A stretch of DNA of 64,000 nucleotides from positions 1 to 64,000 of the forward strand of contig JAPJBO010000752.1 of the NCBI GenBank assembly GCA_030068145.1. The letters run 5' to 3'. Of the stretch, positions 1-11,222 are shown piece after piece (positions within the stretch are counted from its first letter, which is position 1; each line of letters opens with the position of its first letter). The notes under the pieces are model-generated. The model ran no database searches and was not told where the DNA came from. It was given only the letters and a program-made list of their open reading frames with translations. This DNA comes from Diplonema papillatum (Eukaryota > Euglenozoa > Diplonemea > Diplonemida > Diplonemidae). Made by a program: the position numbers and the translations under genes.

Positions 1-470
1 CACCCCCAGCCATTTTCACCAGGAATGATTCATTTTCATTCATGGGTTGAATCATCCCCAACCTTGGCTTTTGGTAGGGTAATATTCTTTTTAAAATTCT
101 GTCCAAAATTCAAGAATTATACCACCAATGAACCCAGATTTGCGCTCTGATTGCAACTCGTCCGTGGGGTAAAAGTTTTGACAGTTTTCTGGCCGACAGA
201 ATGCTTCAACATTTCCACCCCCAGCCATTTTCACCAGGAATGATTCATTTTCAATCATGGGTTGAATCATCCCCAACCTTGGCTTTTGGTAGGGTAATAT
301 TCTTTTTAAAATTCTGTCCAAAATTCAAGAATTATACCACCAATGAACCCAGATTTGCGCTCTGATTGCAACTCGTCCGTGGGGTAAAAGATTTGACAGT
401 TTTCTGGCCGACAGAATGCTTCAACATTCCTTCCCCCAGTGATTTTCACCAGGAATTCTGAGAGGGGATT
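1..470. repeat. B satellite, ~215-bp unit (first block)
   Basis: About two tandem copies of an AT-richer unit beginning CACCCCCAGCCATTTTCACC recur at 1, about 216 and, diverged, about 430, giving a period near 215 bp. Each copy carries the landmarks GAATTATACCACCAATGAAC and GGGGTAAAAG. The window starts inside the array. No coding signal is credible. Confidence 0.85.
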
Positions 471-479
471 CATTATCAA

Positions 480-1281
480 TCATGGGCCGAATCGAGAATG
501 GGTTTGTGGGCTTGGGATCCTTGGAACCTTTTTTCGAGAAACCCGCACGCGTTCCTTTGGCTATACACAGAAACCCACATACCAAATGAGTCCGGATTTG
601 ACATCTGGATCCAGATCAGGTGTGGGTTTCCGGATGTGGACAGTCTACGGCTTGTATAGTGATTCAAACGTTCCACAGCACACGGTACAGTGATTCATGG
701 CCTTCGGGGTCCTTGGAACCTTCTTTCGAGGAACTCACGCACGTTCCTTAAGCTATAAACAGAAACCCACATACCAGATGAGTCCGGATTCAACATCTAG
801 ATCCGGATCAAGTGTGGTTCTCTGGATTTGGAAAGCCTACGGCTTAAATAGTGATTCAAACGTCCCACAGCACAGGGTACAGTGATTCATGCCTTGGGGG
901 TCCTTAGAACCTTCCTTTGGGGAACCCAAATGCGTTCCTTGGTCTCTGAACAGGAACCCACATACCTCTCTCTGTCTGGATCCATATCAGGTGAGGGTTT
1001 GTGGATTTGGACAGTCTATGGCTCGTATAGTGATTCAAATGCCCCACAGCACAGTTAACAGCGATTCTGGGTCTTGAGGGTCTATAGCACCTTCTTTGGC
1101 TAAACCCACATGCATTATTTGAGCTATACACAGAAACCCACATACCCAGTGAGCCCAGACCTAACGTATGGACCCGAATCAGGTGTCGGCGCCTGGTTTC
1201 TGAGAGTCTATGATTCATATAGTGGTAAAAATGTTCCACTGCACAGTGTCGAGCAATTCTTGGTCTTGGAGGTTCTCGGCA
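480..1281. repeat. A satellite block 1, diverged ~190-bp units
   Basis: Four diverged units share the landmarks GTCCTTGGAACCTTCTTT, CTATACACAGAAACCCACAT, GAGTCCGGATT and GTCCCACAGCACA. They belong to the same family as the well-conserved 192-bp units at 3,370-5,470. Divergence between copies is higher here, which suggests older or less homogenised repeats. Confidence 0.85.
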
Positions 1282-1364
1282 CGTGCTCAGAATATGTCCG
1301 TGTTTAAAAAAACCACACCAAACCCAACTCTCCTAACGTGCTTCGACCATGTGCTCATTTCTAG
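1282..1364. repeat. Junction block J, copy 1 (~83 bp)
   Basis: A block running from GTGCTCAGAATATGTCCG to TGCTCATTTCTAGTGCGGG always lies immediately before a TTTGCGGG array. Near-identical copies lie at about 2,788-2,870, 5,474-5,556 and 8,062-8,144. It is the most regular landmark of the higher-order repeat. Confidence 0.8.
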
Positions 1365-1875
1365 TGCGGGTTTGCGGGTTTGCGGGTTTGCGGGTTTGCG
1401 GGTTTGCGGGTTTGCGGGTTTGCGGGTTTGCGGGTTTGCGGGTTTGCGGGTTTGCGGTTTGCGGGTTTGCGGGTTTGCGGGTTTGCGGGTTTGCGGGTTT
1501 GCGGGTTTGCGGGTTTGCGGGTTTGCGGGTTTGCGGGTTTGCGGGCTTGCGGGCTTGCGGGTTTGCGGGTTTGCGGGTGTGCGGGTTTGCGGGTTTGCGG
1601 GTTTGCGGGTTTGCGGGTTTCCGGGTTTGCGGGTTTGCGGGTTTGCGGGTTGGCGGGTTTGCGGGTTTGCGGGTTTGCGGGTTTGCGGGTTTGCGGGTTT
1701 GCGGGTTTGCGGGTTTGCGGGTTTGCGGGTTTGCGGGTTTGCGGGTTTGCGGGTTTGCGGGTTTGCGGGTTTGCGGGTTTGCGGGTTTGCGGGTTTGCGG
1801 GTTTGCGGGTTTGTGGTTTGCGGGTTTGCGGGTTTGCGGGTTTGCGGGTTTGCGGGTTTGCGGGTTTGCGGGTTT
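1365..1875 (+). repeat. TTTGCGGG octamer array, ~64 copies
   Basis: About 510 bp of nearly perfect tandem TTTGCGGG (G-rich on the plus strand) with a few substitutions (GCTTGCGGG, GTGTGCGGG, GTTTCCGGG, GTTGGCGGG) and two short units. The form resembles plant and algal telomere repeats of the TTTAGGG type with GC in place of A, but the array is internal, flanked by satellite on both sides. The 24-bp translation cycle explains the open frames on both strands. It may be an ordinary microsatellite or relocated telomere-type sequence. Confidence 0.92.
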
Positions 1876-1876
1876 A

Positions 1877-2787
1877 CCACATACCAGATGAGTCCGGATG
1901 TGACATCTGGAGCCGAATCAGGTGTGGGTTTTTGGGTTCGGGCAGTCTATGGCTCGCATAGTGATTCAAATGTCCCACAGCCCAGTTCACAGTGATTCTG
2001 GGTCCTGAGGGTCTTTGGCACCTTCTTTGGAAAAACCCACACGCATTCCTTGGGCTATACACAGGAACCCACATACCAAATGAGTTTGGATGTGACATCT
2101 GGACCCGAATCAGGCGTGGTTTTCTGAGTTCGGACAGTCCATGGCTCGTATAGTGATTAAATGAACCACAGCAAAGTTCACAGTGATTCTGGGTCTTTGG
2201 GGTCTTTGGCACCTTCTTTGGAAAAACCCACACGCATTCCTTGGGCTATACACAGAAGCCCACATACCAAATGAGTCTGAATGTGACAGCTGGACCCGAA
2301 TCAGGTGTTGGCCTCTGAATTTGGACAGTCTATGGCTCGTATAGTGATTCAAATGTCCCACAGCACAGTTCACAGTGATTCTGGGTCTTGGGGGTCCTTG
2401 GAACCTTCTTTCGAGAAACCCACACTTGTTTCTTGGGCTATGCACAAAAATCCATATACCCAATGAGTCCGGATTCGACATCTGGATCCAAATCAGGTGT
2501 GGGTCTCTTGATTCTGACAGTCTTTGGCTCGTATACTGATTCAAATGTCCCCCAGCACAGCTCACAGTAATTCTGGGTCTTGGGGGTCTTTGGCACCTTC
2601 TTTGGAAAACCCCACACACATTCCATGAACTATACACAGGAACCAATATACCAGATGAGTCCAGATTGGACATCAGGATCCAAATTAGGTGTGGGTTTCT
2701 GGATTTGGACAGTCGAAGGCTCGTACAGTGATTCAGACGTCCCACAGCACCGGGTACAGTGATTCATGGTCTTGGTGGTCCTTGGCA
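1877..2787. repeat. A satellite block 2, ~190-bp units
   Basis: About five diverged A units follow the octamer array directly. Unit boundaries are visible as repeated TTCACAGTGATTCTGGGTC. The block ends in another J block at about 2,788-2,870. Confidence 0.85.
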
Positions 2788-2870
2788 TATGCTCGGAAGA
2801 TGCCTGTATATACGGAAACAACATCAAACCCAACTCTCCTAACCTGCTTCGGTCACGTGCTCATTTCTAG

Positions 2871-2894
2871 AGCGGGTTTGCGGGTTTGCGGGTT
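2871..2894 (+). repeat. Short TTTGCGGG array
   Basis: Only about three octamers are present, after the second J block. The sequence then changes to TTAACTCCCTACCTTTTGCG and B-type repeat, as it does after the array at 5,557. Confidence 0.85.
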
Positions 2895-3369
2895 AACTCC
2901 CTACCTTTTGCGGAATTGCGGGTATTTTTGTTACCACGTCTTAGTTATTTTATAAACCTTCCAAATTCAGGAAATTATGCCACCAATGAACCCAGATTTT
3001 CGATCCTGATTCATCCCATATGTGGGTTTAACGTTTTGACAGTCTTTCGGCCCACAGAATGCTTCAACATTCCTTCCCCAAGCCATTTTCACCAGGAATT
3101 TTGGGAGAGGATTCATTATCAATCCTTCGTTGAATCAACCCCACCCCCCACCTTTTGGCGGACCCTTTTGGTACCACGTCTTAATTATTTTAAAAACCTT
3201 CCAAACCCAGAGAATTATGCCACTAATGAACCCAGATTTTTGATCCTGATTCATCCCATATGTGGGTTTAACGTTTTGACAGTTTCTTGGCCTCCAGAAT
3301 GCTTCAACATTCCTTCCCCAAGCCATTTTCACCAGGAATTTTGGAAGGGGATTCATTATCAATCACAGG
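2895..3369. repeat. B satellite block 2
   Basis: Two B units (period about 240 bp here) with the landmarks CAATGAACCCAGATTTT and CATTCCTTCCCCAAGCC. The block lies between a short octamer array and the next A block, the same order as at 5,620-6,290. Confidence 0.85.
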
Positions 3370-5473
3370 CCGAATCAAGAATGGGTTTGCTGGCTTGGGG
3401 TCCTTGGAAACCTTGGGCTATACACAGGAACCCACATACCAAATGAGTCCAGATCTGACATCTGGATCCGAATCAGGTGTGGGTTTTCGGATTTGGACCG
3501 TCGACAGCCCGTATAATGATTCAAACGTCCCACAGCACACGGTACAGTGATTCATGGCCTTGGGGTCCTTGGAACCTTCTTTTGAGGAACCCACACGCGT
3601 TCCTTGGGCTATACACGGGAACCCACATGCCAAGTGAGTCCGGATTTGACATCTGGATCCAGATCAGGTGTGGGTTTCTGGATTTGGACAGTCTATGGGT
3701 CGCGTAGTGATTCAGGTGTCCCACAGCACAGTTCACAGTGATTCTGGGTCTCGGGGGTCCTTGGCACCTTCTTTGGAGAAACCCGCACGCATTCCTTGGG
3801 CTATACACAGAAACCCACATACCAAATGAGTCCGGATTCGACATCTGGATCCGAATCAGGTGTGGGTTTCTGGATTTGGACAGTCTATGGGTCGCGTAGT
3901 GATTCAGGTGTCCCACAGCACAGTTTACAGTGATTCTGGGTCTCGGCACCTTCTTTGGAGAAACCCACACGCATTCCTTGGGCTATACACAGAAACCCAC
4001 ATACCAAATGAGTCCGGATTCGACATCTGGATCCGAATCAGGTGTGGGTTTCTGGATTTGGACAGTCTATGGGTCGCGTAGTGATTCAGGTGTCCCACAG
4101 CACAGTTCACAGTGATTCTGGGTCTCGGGGGTCCTTGGCACCTTCTTTGGAGAAACCCGCACGCATTCCTTGGGCTATACACAGAAACCCACATACCAAA
4201 TGAGTCCGGATTCGACATCTGGATCCGAATCAGGTGTGGGTTTCTGGATTTGGACAGTCTATGGGTCGCGTAGTGATTCAGGTGTCCCACAGCACAGTTC
4301 ACAGTGATTCTGGGTCTTGGGGGTCCTTGGCACCTTCTTTGGAGAAACCCGCACGCATTCCTTGGGCTATACACAGAAACCCACATACCAAATGAGTCCG
4401 GATTCGACATCTGGATCGAATCAGGTGTGGGTTTCTGGATTTGGACAGTCTATGAGTCGCGTAGTGATTCAGGTGTCCCACAGCACAGTTCACAGTGATT
4501 CTGGGTCTCGGCACCTTCTTTGGAGAAACCCACACGCATTCCTTGGGCTATACACAGAAACCCACATACCAAATGAGTCCGGATTCGACATCTGGATCCG
4601 AATCAGGTGTGGGTTTCTGGATTTGGACAGTCTATGGGCCGCATAGTGATTCAGGTGTCCCACAGCACAGGTCACAGTGATTCTGGGTCTCGGGGGTCCT
4701 TGGCACCTTATTTGGAAAAACCCGCACGCATTCCTTGGGCTATACACAGAAACCCACATACCAAATGAGTCCGGATTGGACATCTGGATCCGAATCAGGT
4801 GTGGGTTTCTGGATTTGGACAGTCTATGGGTCGCGTAGTGATTCAGGTGTCCCACAGCACAGTTCACAGTGATTCTGGGTCTCGGGGGTCCTTGGCACCT
4901 TCTTTGGAGAAACCCGCACGCATTCCTTGGGCTATACACAGAAGCCCACATACCAAATGAGTCCGGATTTGACATCCGGATCTGAATCAGGTGTGAGTTT
5001 CTGGATTTGAACAGTCTATGGGTCGCATAGTGATTCAGGTGTCCCACAGCACAGGCCACAGTGATTCTGGGTCTTGGGGGTCCTTGGCACCTTCTTTGAA
5101 GAAACCCACACGCATTTCTTGGGCTATACACAAAAAACCACATACCAAATGAGTCTAGATTGGACATCTGGATCCGAATCGGGTGTGGGTTTTTATGTTT
5201 GGACAGTCTATGGCTCGTATAGTGATTCAAATGTCCCACAGCACAGTTCACAGTGATTCTGGGTCTTGGGGGTCCTTGGAACCTTCTCCTGAGAGACCCA
5301 CACGCATTCCCTGAGCTATACACAGAAACCAACATACCCAGTGAGCCCAGACCTGACGTATGGACCCGAATCAGGTGTCGGCGCCTGGTTTCGGAGAGTC
5401 TATGATTCATATAGTGGTAAAAATGTTCAACGGCACAGTGTCCAGCGATTCTTGGTCTTGGAGGTCCTCGGCA
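3370..5473. repeat. A satellite block 3, 192-bp units (homogeneous)
   Basis: About eleven tandem units. The landmark TCCTTGG recurs at 4132, 4324, 4697, 4889, 5081 and 5273, a spacing of 192 bp. Two units lack 9 bp (CTCGGCACC form). Both lengths are multiples of three, so a minus-strand frame stays open for 306 codons (4490-5410). I treat that frame as a by-product of unit length and not as a gene. This is the most homogeneous part of the array. Confidence 0.92.
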
Positions 5474-5620
5474 CGTGCTCAGAATATGTCCGTGTTTAAA
5501 GAAACCACACCAAACCCAACTCTCCTAACGTGCTTCGACCATGTGCTCATTTCTAGTGCGGGTTTGCGGGTTTGCGGGTTTGCGGGTTTGCGGGTTTGCG
5601 GGTTTGCGGGTTTGCGGGTT
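5474..5620 (+). repeat. J block plus ~8-copy TTTGCGGG array
   Basis: J block 5,474-5,556 is followed by about eight TTTGCGGG octamers (5,557-5,620). The right edge is GGGTTACTCCCTACATTTTG, as after the 2,871 array. Confidence 0.88.
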
Positions 5621-6289
5621 ACTCCCTACATTTTGCGGAATTGCGGGTAATTTTTTGTTCAGGCTTTAATTTTTTTAAAAAATTTCCAAAATCAGAAAAT
5701 TATACCACCAATGAACCCAGATTTTTGCTCTGATTTAAACGCGTCTGTGGGGTCAAAGGTTTGACAGTTTTCTGACCTTCAGAATGCAAAAACAATCCTT
5801 CCCCCAGCCATTTTCACCAGGAAATTTGGAGGGGATTCATTATCAATCATAGGTTGAATCAACCCCAACCTTGATCCCCAGTAGGGTCTTATATTTGTGG
5901 GAATTATTTCCAAAACCAATAAATTATACCACCAATGAATCCAGATTTTCGCTCTGATTGCAACCCGTCTGTGGGGTAAAAGTTTTGACAGTTTTCTGTC
6001 CCACAGAATGCTTCAACATTCCCACCCCCAGCCATTTTCACCAGGAATGATTCATTTTCATTCACGGGTTGAATCATCCCGAACCTTGGCTTTTGGTAGG
6101 GTGATATTCTTTTTAAAATTTTGTCCAAAATCAGAAAATTATACTACCAATGAACCCAGATTTTCGCTCTGATTGAAACGCGTCTGTGGGGTAAAATGTT
6201 TGACAGTTTTCTGACCTTCAGAATGCAAGAAGAATCCTTCCCCCAGCCATTTTCACCAGGAACTTTCGAAGGGAATTCATAATCAATCA
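5621..6289. repeat. B satellite block 3
   Basis: Three B units, recognised by CATTTTCACCAGGAA, TTATACCACCAATGAA and GGGGTAAAAG or GGGGTCAAAG, lie between the octamer array and the next A block. Confidence 0.85.
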
Positions 6290-8061
6290 CAGGCCGAATC
6301 AAGAATGTGTTTGTGGGCTTGGGATCCTTGGAACCTTGTTTTGAGAAACCCACACGCGTTCCCTGGGCTATACACAGAAACCCACATACCAAATAAGTCC
6401 GGATTCGGCATCTGGATCCGAATCGGGTGAGGGTTTCTGAATTTGGACAGTCTATGGGTCGCGTAGTGATTCAGGTGTCCCACAGCACAGTTCACAGTGA
6501 TTCTGGGCCTTGGGGGTCCTTGGCACCTTCTTAGGAGAAACCCGCACGCATTCCTTGGGCTATACACAGAAACCCACATACCAAATGAGTCCGGATTCGA
6601 CATCTGGATCCGAATCAGGTGTGGGTTTCTGGATTCGAACAGTTTATGGGTCGCGTAGTGATTCAGGTGTCCCACAGCACAGTTAACAGTGATTCTGGGT
6701 CTTGGGGGTCCTTGGCACCTTCTTTGGAGAAACCCGCACACATTCCTTGGGCAATACACAAAAACCCACATACCAAATGAGTCCGGATTTGACATCCGGA
6801 TCTGAATCAGGTGTGAGTTTCTGGATTTGGACAGTCTATGGGTCGCGTAGTGATTCAGGTGTCCCACAGCACAGTTCACAGTGATTCTGGGTCTCGGGGG
6901 TCCTTGCCACCTTATTTGGAGAAACCCACATGTGTTCCCTGGACTATACACAGAAACCCACATACCAAATGAGTCCGGATTTGCCATCTGGATGCAAATC
7001 AGGTGTGAGTTTCTGGATTTGGACCGTCGACAGCCCGTATAATGATTCAAACGTCCCACAGCGTACAGTGCAGTGATTCGTGGCCTTGGGGCCCTTGGAA
7101 CCTTGTTTTGAGAAACCCACACGCGTTCCCTGGGCTATACACAGAAACCCACATACCAAATGAGTCCGGATTCGGCATCTGGATCCGAATCAGGTTTGGG
7201 TTTCTGAATCTGGACAGCCTATGGGTCGCGTAGTGATTCAGGTGTCCCACAGCACAGTTCACAGTGATTCTGGGTCTTGGGGGTCCTTGGCACCTTCTTA
7301 GGAGAAACCCGCACGCATTCCTTGGGCTATACACAGAAACCCACATACCAAATGAGTCCGGATTCGACATCTGGATCCGAATCAGGTGTGGGTTTCTGGA
7401 TTTGGACAGTCTATGGGTCGCGTAGTGATTCAGGTGTCCCACAGCACAGTTCACAGTGATTCTGGGTCTCGGGGGTCCTTGGCACCTTCTTAGGAGAAAC
7501 CCGCACGCATTCCTTGGGCTATACACAGAGGCCCACATACCAAATGAGTCCGGATTCGACATCTCGATCCGAATCCGGTGTGGATTTCTGGATTTAGACA
7601 GTTTATGGGTCGCGTAGTGATTCAGGTGTCCCGCAGCACAGTTCACAGTGATTCTGGGTCTCGGGGGTCCTTGGCACCTTCTTTGGAGAAACCCGCACGC
7701 ATTCCTTGGGCTATACACAGAAACTCACATACCAAATGAGTCCGGATTCGACATCTGGATCCGAATCAGGTGTGGGTTTCTGAATTTGGACAGTCTATGG
7801 GTCGCGTAGTTATTCAGGTGTCCCACAGCACAGTTCACAGTGATTCTGGGTCTTGGGGGTCTTTGGCACCTTCTTTGGCTAACCCCACACGCATTGCTTG
7901 AGCTATACACAGAAACCCACATACCCAGTGAGCCCAGACCTGACGTATGGACCCGAACCAGGTTTCTGCGCTTGGTTTCGGAGAGTCTATGATTCATATA
8001 GTGGCAAAAATGTTTCACAGCACAGTGTCCAGCGATTCTTGGTCTTGGAGGTCCTCGGCAC
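6290..8061. repeat. A satellite block 4, ~192-bp units
   Basis: About nine A units. Minus-strand frames of 279 and 223 codons run through them for the same multiple-of-three reason as in block 3. Units near 6,290-7,200 are more diverged than those at 7,270-7,850. Confidence 0.9.
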
Positions 8062-8281
8062 ATGCTCAGAATATGTCCGTGTTTACGGAAACCACACCAA
8101 AACCCAACTCTCCTAACGTGCTTCGACCATGTGCTCATTTCTAGTGCGGGTTTGCGGGTTTGCGGGTTTGCGGGTTTGCGGGTTTGCGGGTTTGCGGGTT
8201 TGCGGGTTTGCGGGTTTGCGGGTTTGCGGGTTTGCGGGTTTGCGGGTTTGCGGGTTTGCGGGTTTGCGGGTTTGCGGGTTT
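8062..8281 (+). repeat. J block plus ~17-copy TTTGCGGG array
   Basis: The fourth J block is followed by an uninterrupted octamer array (8,145-8,281). The array ends the A/B/J system; a different repeat family starts immediately afterwards. Confidence 0.9.
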
Positions 8282-9732
8282 AGGAGCCATCTTGTTCAAG
8301 GAACGCCAAAAACGGCAATACGCGACTTTCTCCTGTTCTTGAATTCGGAGGGGCTTCTTCCCCGAAGTTCCGACCCTCGAAAGAACATCGTTTGTCTGAG
8401 CTTCGAATTCCTTTGGATGAATCGGTCAAAAATGGAAGAAAATGGGTACCCATAGCTCTCTCACAACCTCTTCAATGACTAGAAAATCCGCATGACGCTG
8501 ATTGTTTCCACACGAGACCCGCAGAACCACTCATCAATAACCCCTGGGCCTCCGGAGGCCAGTCTTCTTCACTTCCTGGTCTCTAGGGGCCATCTTGTTC
8601 AAGGAACGTCAAAAACGGCGATCCGCGACCTTCTCCTGATGTCGAATTCCCAGAAGTTCTGACCTTAAAAGAATGACGTTTGTCTGAGCTAAGAATTCCT
8701 GTGAGGGCTTCTTTGGATGCATCGGTCTAAAATGGAAGAAAACGGGTACCCATAGCTTTCTCACAACTTCTTCAATGACTCGCAAATCCGCATACCCAGA
8801 TTGTTTCCACACGAGACCCGCAGAACCACTCATTGATAACCCCTGGGCCTCCGGAGGCCAGTCTTCTTCACTTCCTGGACTTTAAGGGCCATCTTGTTCG
8901 AGGAACGCCAAAAACGGCAACACGCGACCTTCTCCTGATGTCGAATTCGGGGGGGCTTGTTCCCCGAAGTTCCGACCCTTCAAAGAATGACGTTTGTCTG
9001 AGCTTCGAATTCCTGTGAGGGCTTCTTTGGATGAATCGGTCAAAAACGGAAGAAAACGGGTACCCATAGCTCTCCCAAAACCTCTTCAATGACTCGCAAA
9101 TCCGCATGCTTTGACGGTTTCCGCAAGAAGAGCTTTTCCAATCAACCAAACACACGGTCATTGTTGACCAACCAACTGGGGAAACAATATCAAAGACTGC
9201 CTGCGTCGGCCGCGCGTTCAGCACGTTTCCGAGGGACACCACGAGGAGGTGCAGGTCAGATTCTTGTCCCTCATGTAAAGAAACGCATGATAAGAGACCT
9301 TCTCCCTTTCAAAAGGGGGGGGGCTTGTACTCCGAAGTTCCGACCGGCGAAAGAACACTGTTCGTATGAGCTACAAATTCCTGTGAGGGTTTCTTTGGAT
9401 TAATTGGTCAAAAATTCGAGAAAACGGGTACCCATAGCTCTCCCAGAACCTCTTCGATAACTCGCAAGTGGGCATACCTTGGTTGGTTTCGCGCGAAACT
9501 TTAAAGACCAGCTTTTCGGATCACCAAATTCGTCCGACATTGTCGCTATACATTGTGAACTTGTTTTTTGGTACTAAATTTTCCTGTTTTTGTTGCGGTT
9601 TTCACTCTCTTTCGAGTCGGCCTCTTCACAAAGAGGCTGTTTCTAGAAGGAAGGCTGAAACACACTGAGAATCAATCCAATACACGAGGGGGCCCGCAGG
9701 GCAACCGAGTGCGGGTTTGCGGGTTTGCGGGG
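8282..9732. repeat. C repeat block, left copy of a ~1.45-kb duplication
   Basis: Units of about 300 bp start at GGCCATCTTGTTCAAGG-type motifs (8,284, 8,587, 8,887) and share GAAAACGGGTACCCATAGC and CTTCAATGACTCGCAAATC. The block reappears nearly unchanged at 13,081-14,528, offset about 4.8 kb. Its right end carries a three-copy TGCGGGTT remnant (9,710-9,732). Confidence 0.88.
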
Positions 9733-10389
9733 GGGAGCATCCAATTCTAGCGGGCCAGACCCCAAGATGATCAGACCAGGTTACTATAACTATACAAATA
9801 TGCGGGTTAAGAATCTGTCCGTGTGTCACAATGAAAAACTCCAAGCAAAAATTTCACCTTTGTAGAAAAAAAAATTCCAAAAAATTCCTGAAGGAAAAAA
9901 TCCAAAAATCCATTTTCCTAGGCAATTTCCTTTAGGAAAACTGCAAAATTTTGGCAGCATCCAATTCTAGCGGGTCAGACCCCAAGATGATCAGACCAGG
10001 TTACTATACAAATATGCGGGTTAAGAATCTGTCCGTCTGTCACAATGAAAAACTCCAAGCAAAAATTTCACCTTTGTAGAAAAAAAAATTCCAAAAAATT
10101 CCTGAAAAAAAAAATCCAAAAATCCATTTTCCTAGGCAATTTCCTTTAGGAAAACTGCAAAATTTTGGCAGCATCCAATTCTAGCGGGTCAGACCCCAAG
10201 ATGATCAGACCAGGTTACTATACAAATATGCGGGTTAAGAATCTGTCCGTGTGTCACAATGAAAAACTCCAAGCAAAAATTTCACCTTTGTAGAAAAAAA
10301 AATTCCAAAAAATTCCTGAAAAAAAAAATCCAAAAATCCATTTTCCTAGGCAATTTCCTTTAGGAAAACTGCAAAATTTTGGCAGCATC

Positions 10390-10392
<3 letters not shown>
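9733..10392. repeat. D tandem repeat, 214-bp unit (left block)
   Basis: Three copies with the landmarks GCATCCAATTCTAGCGGG at 9,957, 10,171 and (truncated) 10,384. Each copy contains A-rich runs and CCATTTTCCTAGGCAATTTC. The third copy is cut after GCATCCAA by a T31 run. Confidence 0.9.
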
Positions 10393-10424
<32 letters not shown>

Positions 10425-11222
10425 GAAGAATCGTACGGGGGCCTTCGAGGCAAACTGGGAAAAATGGGCAAGACAAGCAAGTTCCAAAAGGGGAAGTTCA
10501 AATACTTCGTTTGTGGGCCGACACTCGGGTATTCTCCGGTGTCTTTTCGATTGGTGTGACTCAGTCCCTCCTGCTGCAAATTTTGTGAAATGCAGGAGTG
10601 GACTTGTCACAGCCAACCGCACAGACAGCCTTGATTTTTTTTTAAACACCAGGCCGTACAGTTTGCCAGACAAGAAACCTGGTGCCTGACCTGGTGGGTT
10701 CTCCGGGTTCACTTCTTCACAACGAAAAACGGCACAACCACGAACACAGACAGGCGCGGTTTGAACCCGCACCAGTTGCACACTGCAACCGGCGCCTGCC
10801 CCACGGCACTGGGGACTCAGAAAAACGAAAGGAGAGTCGGCTAAGGGCCTGGAAAGGCCGCGGCTCAGCCACAAGCCGCCACCTGTCACTCAGACTGGGG
10901 CCAACTAATTCAAAAAACCGGGGGCACATTGGTAACCATCCCGATTTTACCCCGCCTTCCCGATGAGAGGGCCACAAGGGAGTCAAACTTGGCAAGGCTC
11001 ACCTGGAAGGTGCCTCTTTGCACCGCCCCCCCCGTTCCTGCTGGGCAGCTTGGGGCAGGATCTTTTACGCCCGGGAAGGGTAGGTGCGCAGCTCGGACGC
11101 CAGATACGAAGTAAGGGGCTTTCACCCACAGCAAAGGTACTGCTTGCCTTGGCCGCGTTTCGAAAAACACGTTTCCAGGGGACACCGCGAGGAGGTGGCA
11201 AGTCAGATTTTGTCCCCCACTA
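10393..11222 (-). mobile_element. Block E: retroposon-like insertion with A31 tail
   Basis: Seen: a run of 31 T on the plus strand (10,393-10,423) directly abuts a truncated D unit. The following 0.8 kb is unrelated to D, and D resumes mid-unit at about 11,221 (TACTATACAAATATGCGG). Read on the minus strand, this is a sequence ending in poly(A), the form expected of a retroposed transcript. A B-box-like GGTTCAAACC occurs inside it (minus strand, near 10,760). About 35 bp of D is missing at the junction. The 505-bp segment 10,710-11,214 is present again at 14,529-15,033 without the tail. An ordinary poly(T) microsatellite is possible. Confidence 0.5.

Noticed and set aside
1210-1995. Plus-strand open frame of 261 codons with GLRVCGFA repeats
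   Set aside because: It is the translation of the TTTGCGGG array; all frames are open because 8 bp x 3 gives an 8-residue cycle without stops.
4490-5410. 306-codon minus frame in the A satellite
   Set aside because: Unit length divisible by three explains it; no start context, no domain, and the same units carry stops in other blocks.
1282-8281. CRISPR array
   Set aside because: Repeats are contiguous long satellite units or octamers with no short repeat-spacer alternation, and the DNA is eukaryotic.
10740-10800. tRNA-His in block E
   Set aside because: GTTGCAGTGTGCAAC can fold as an anticodon arm, but the base before the anticodon is not T and the T loop is shifted.
10254-10889. 211-codon minus frame containing a Lys run
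   Set aside because: The Lys run is the T31 homopolymer and the rest is D/E repeat sequence.
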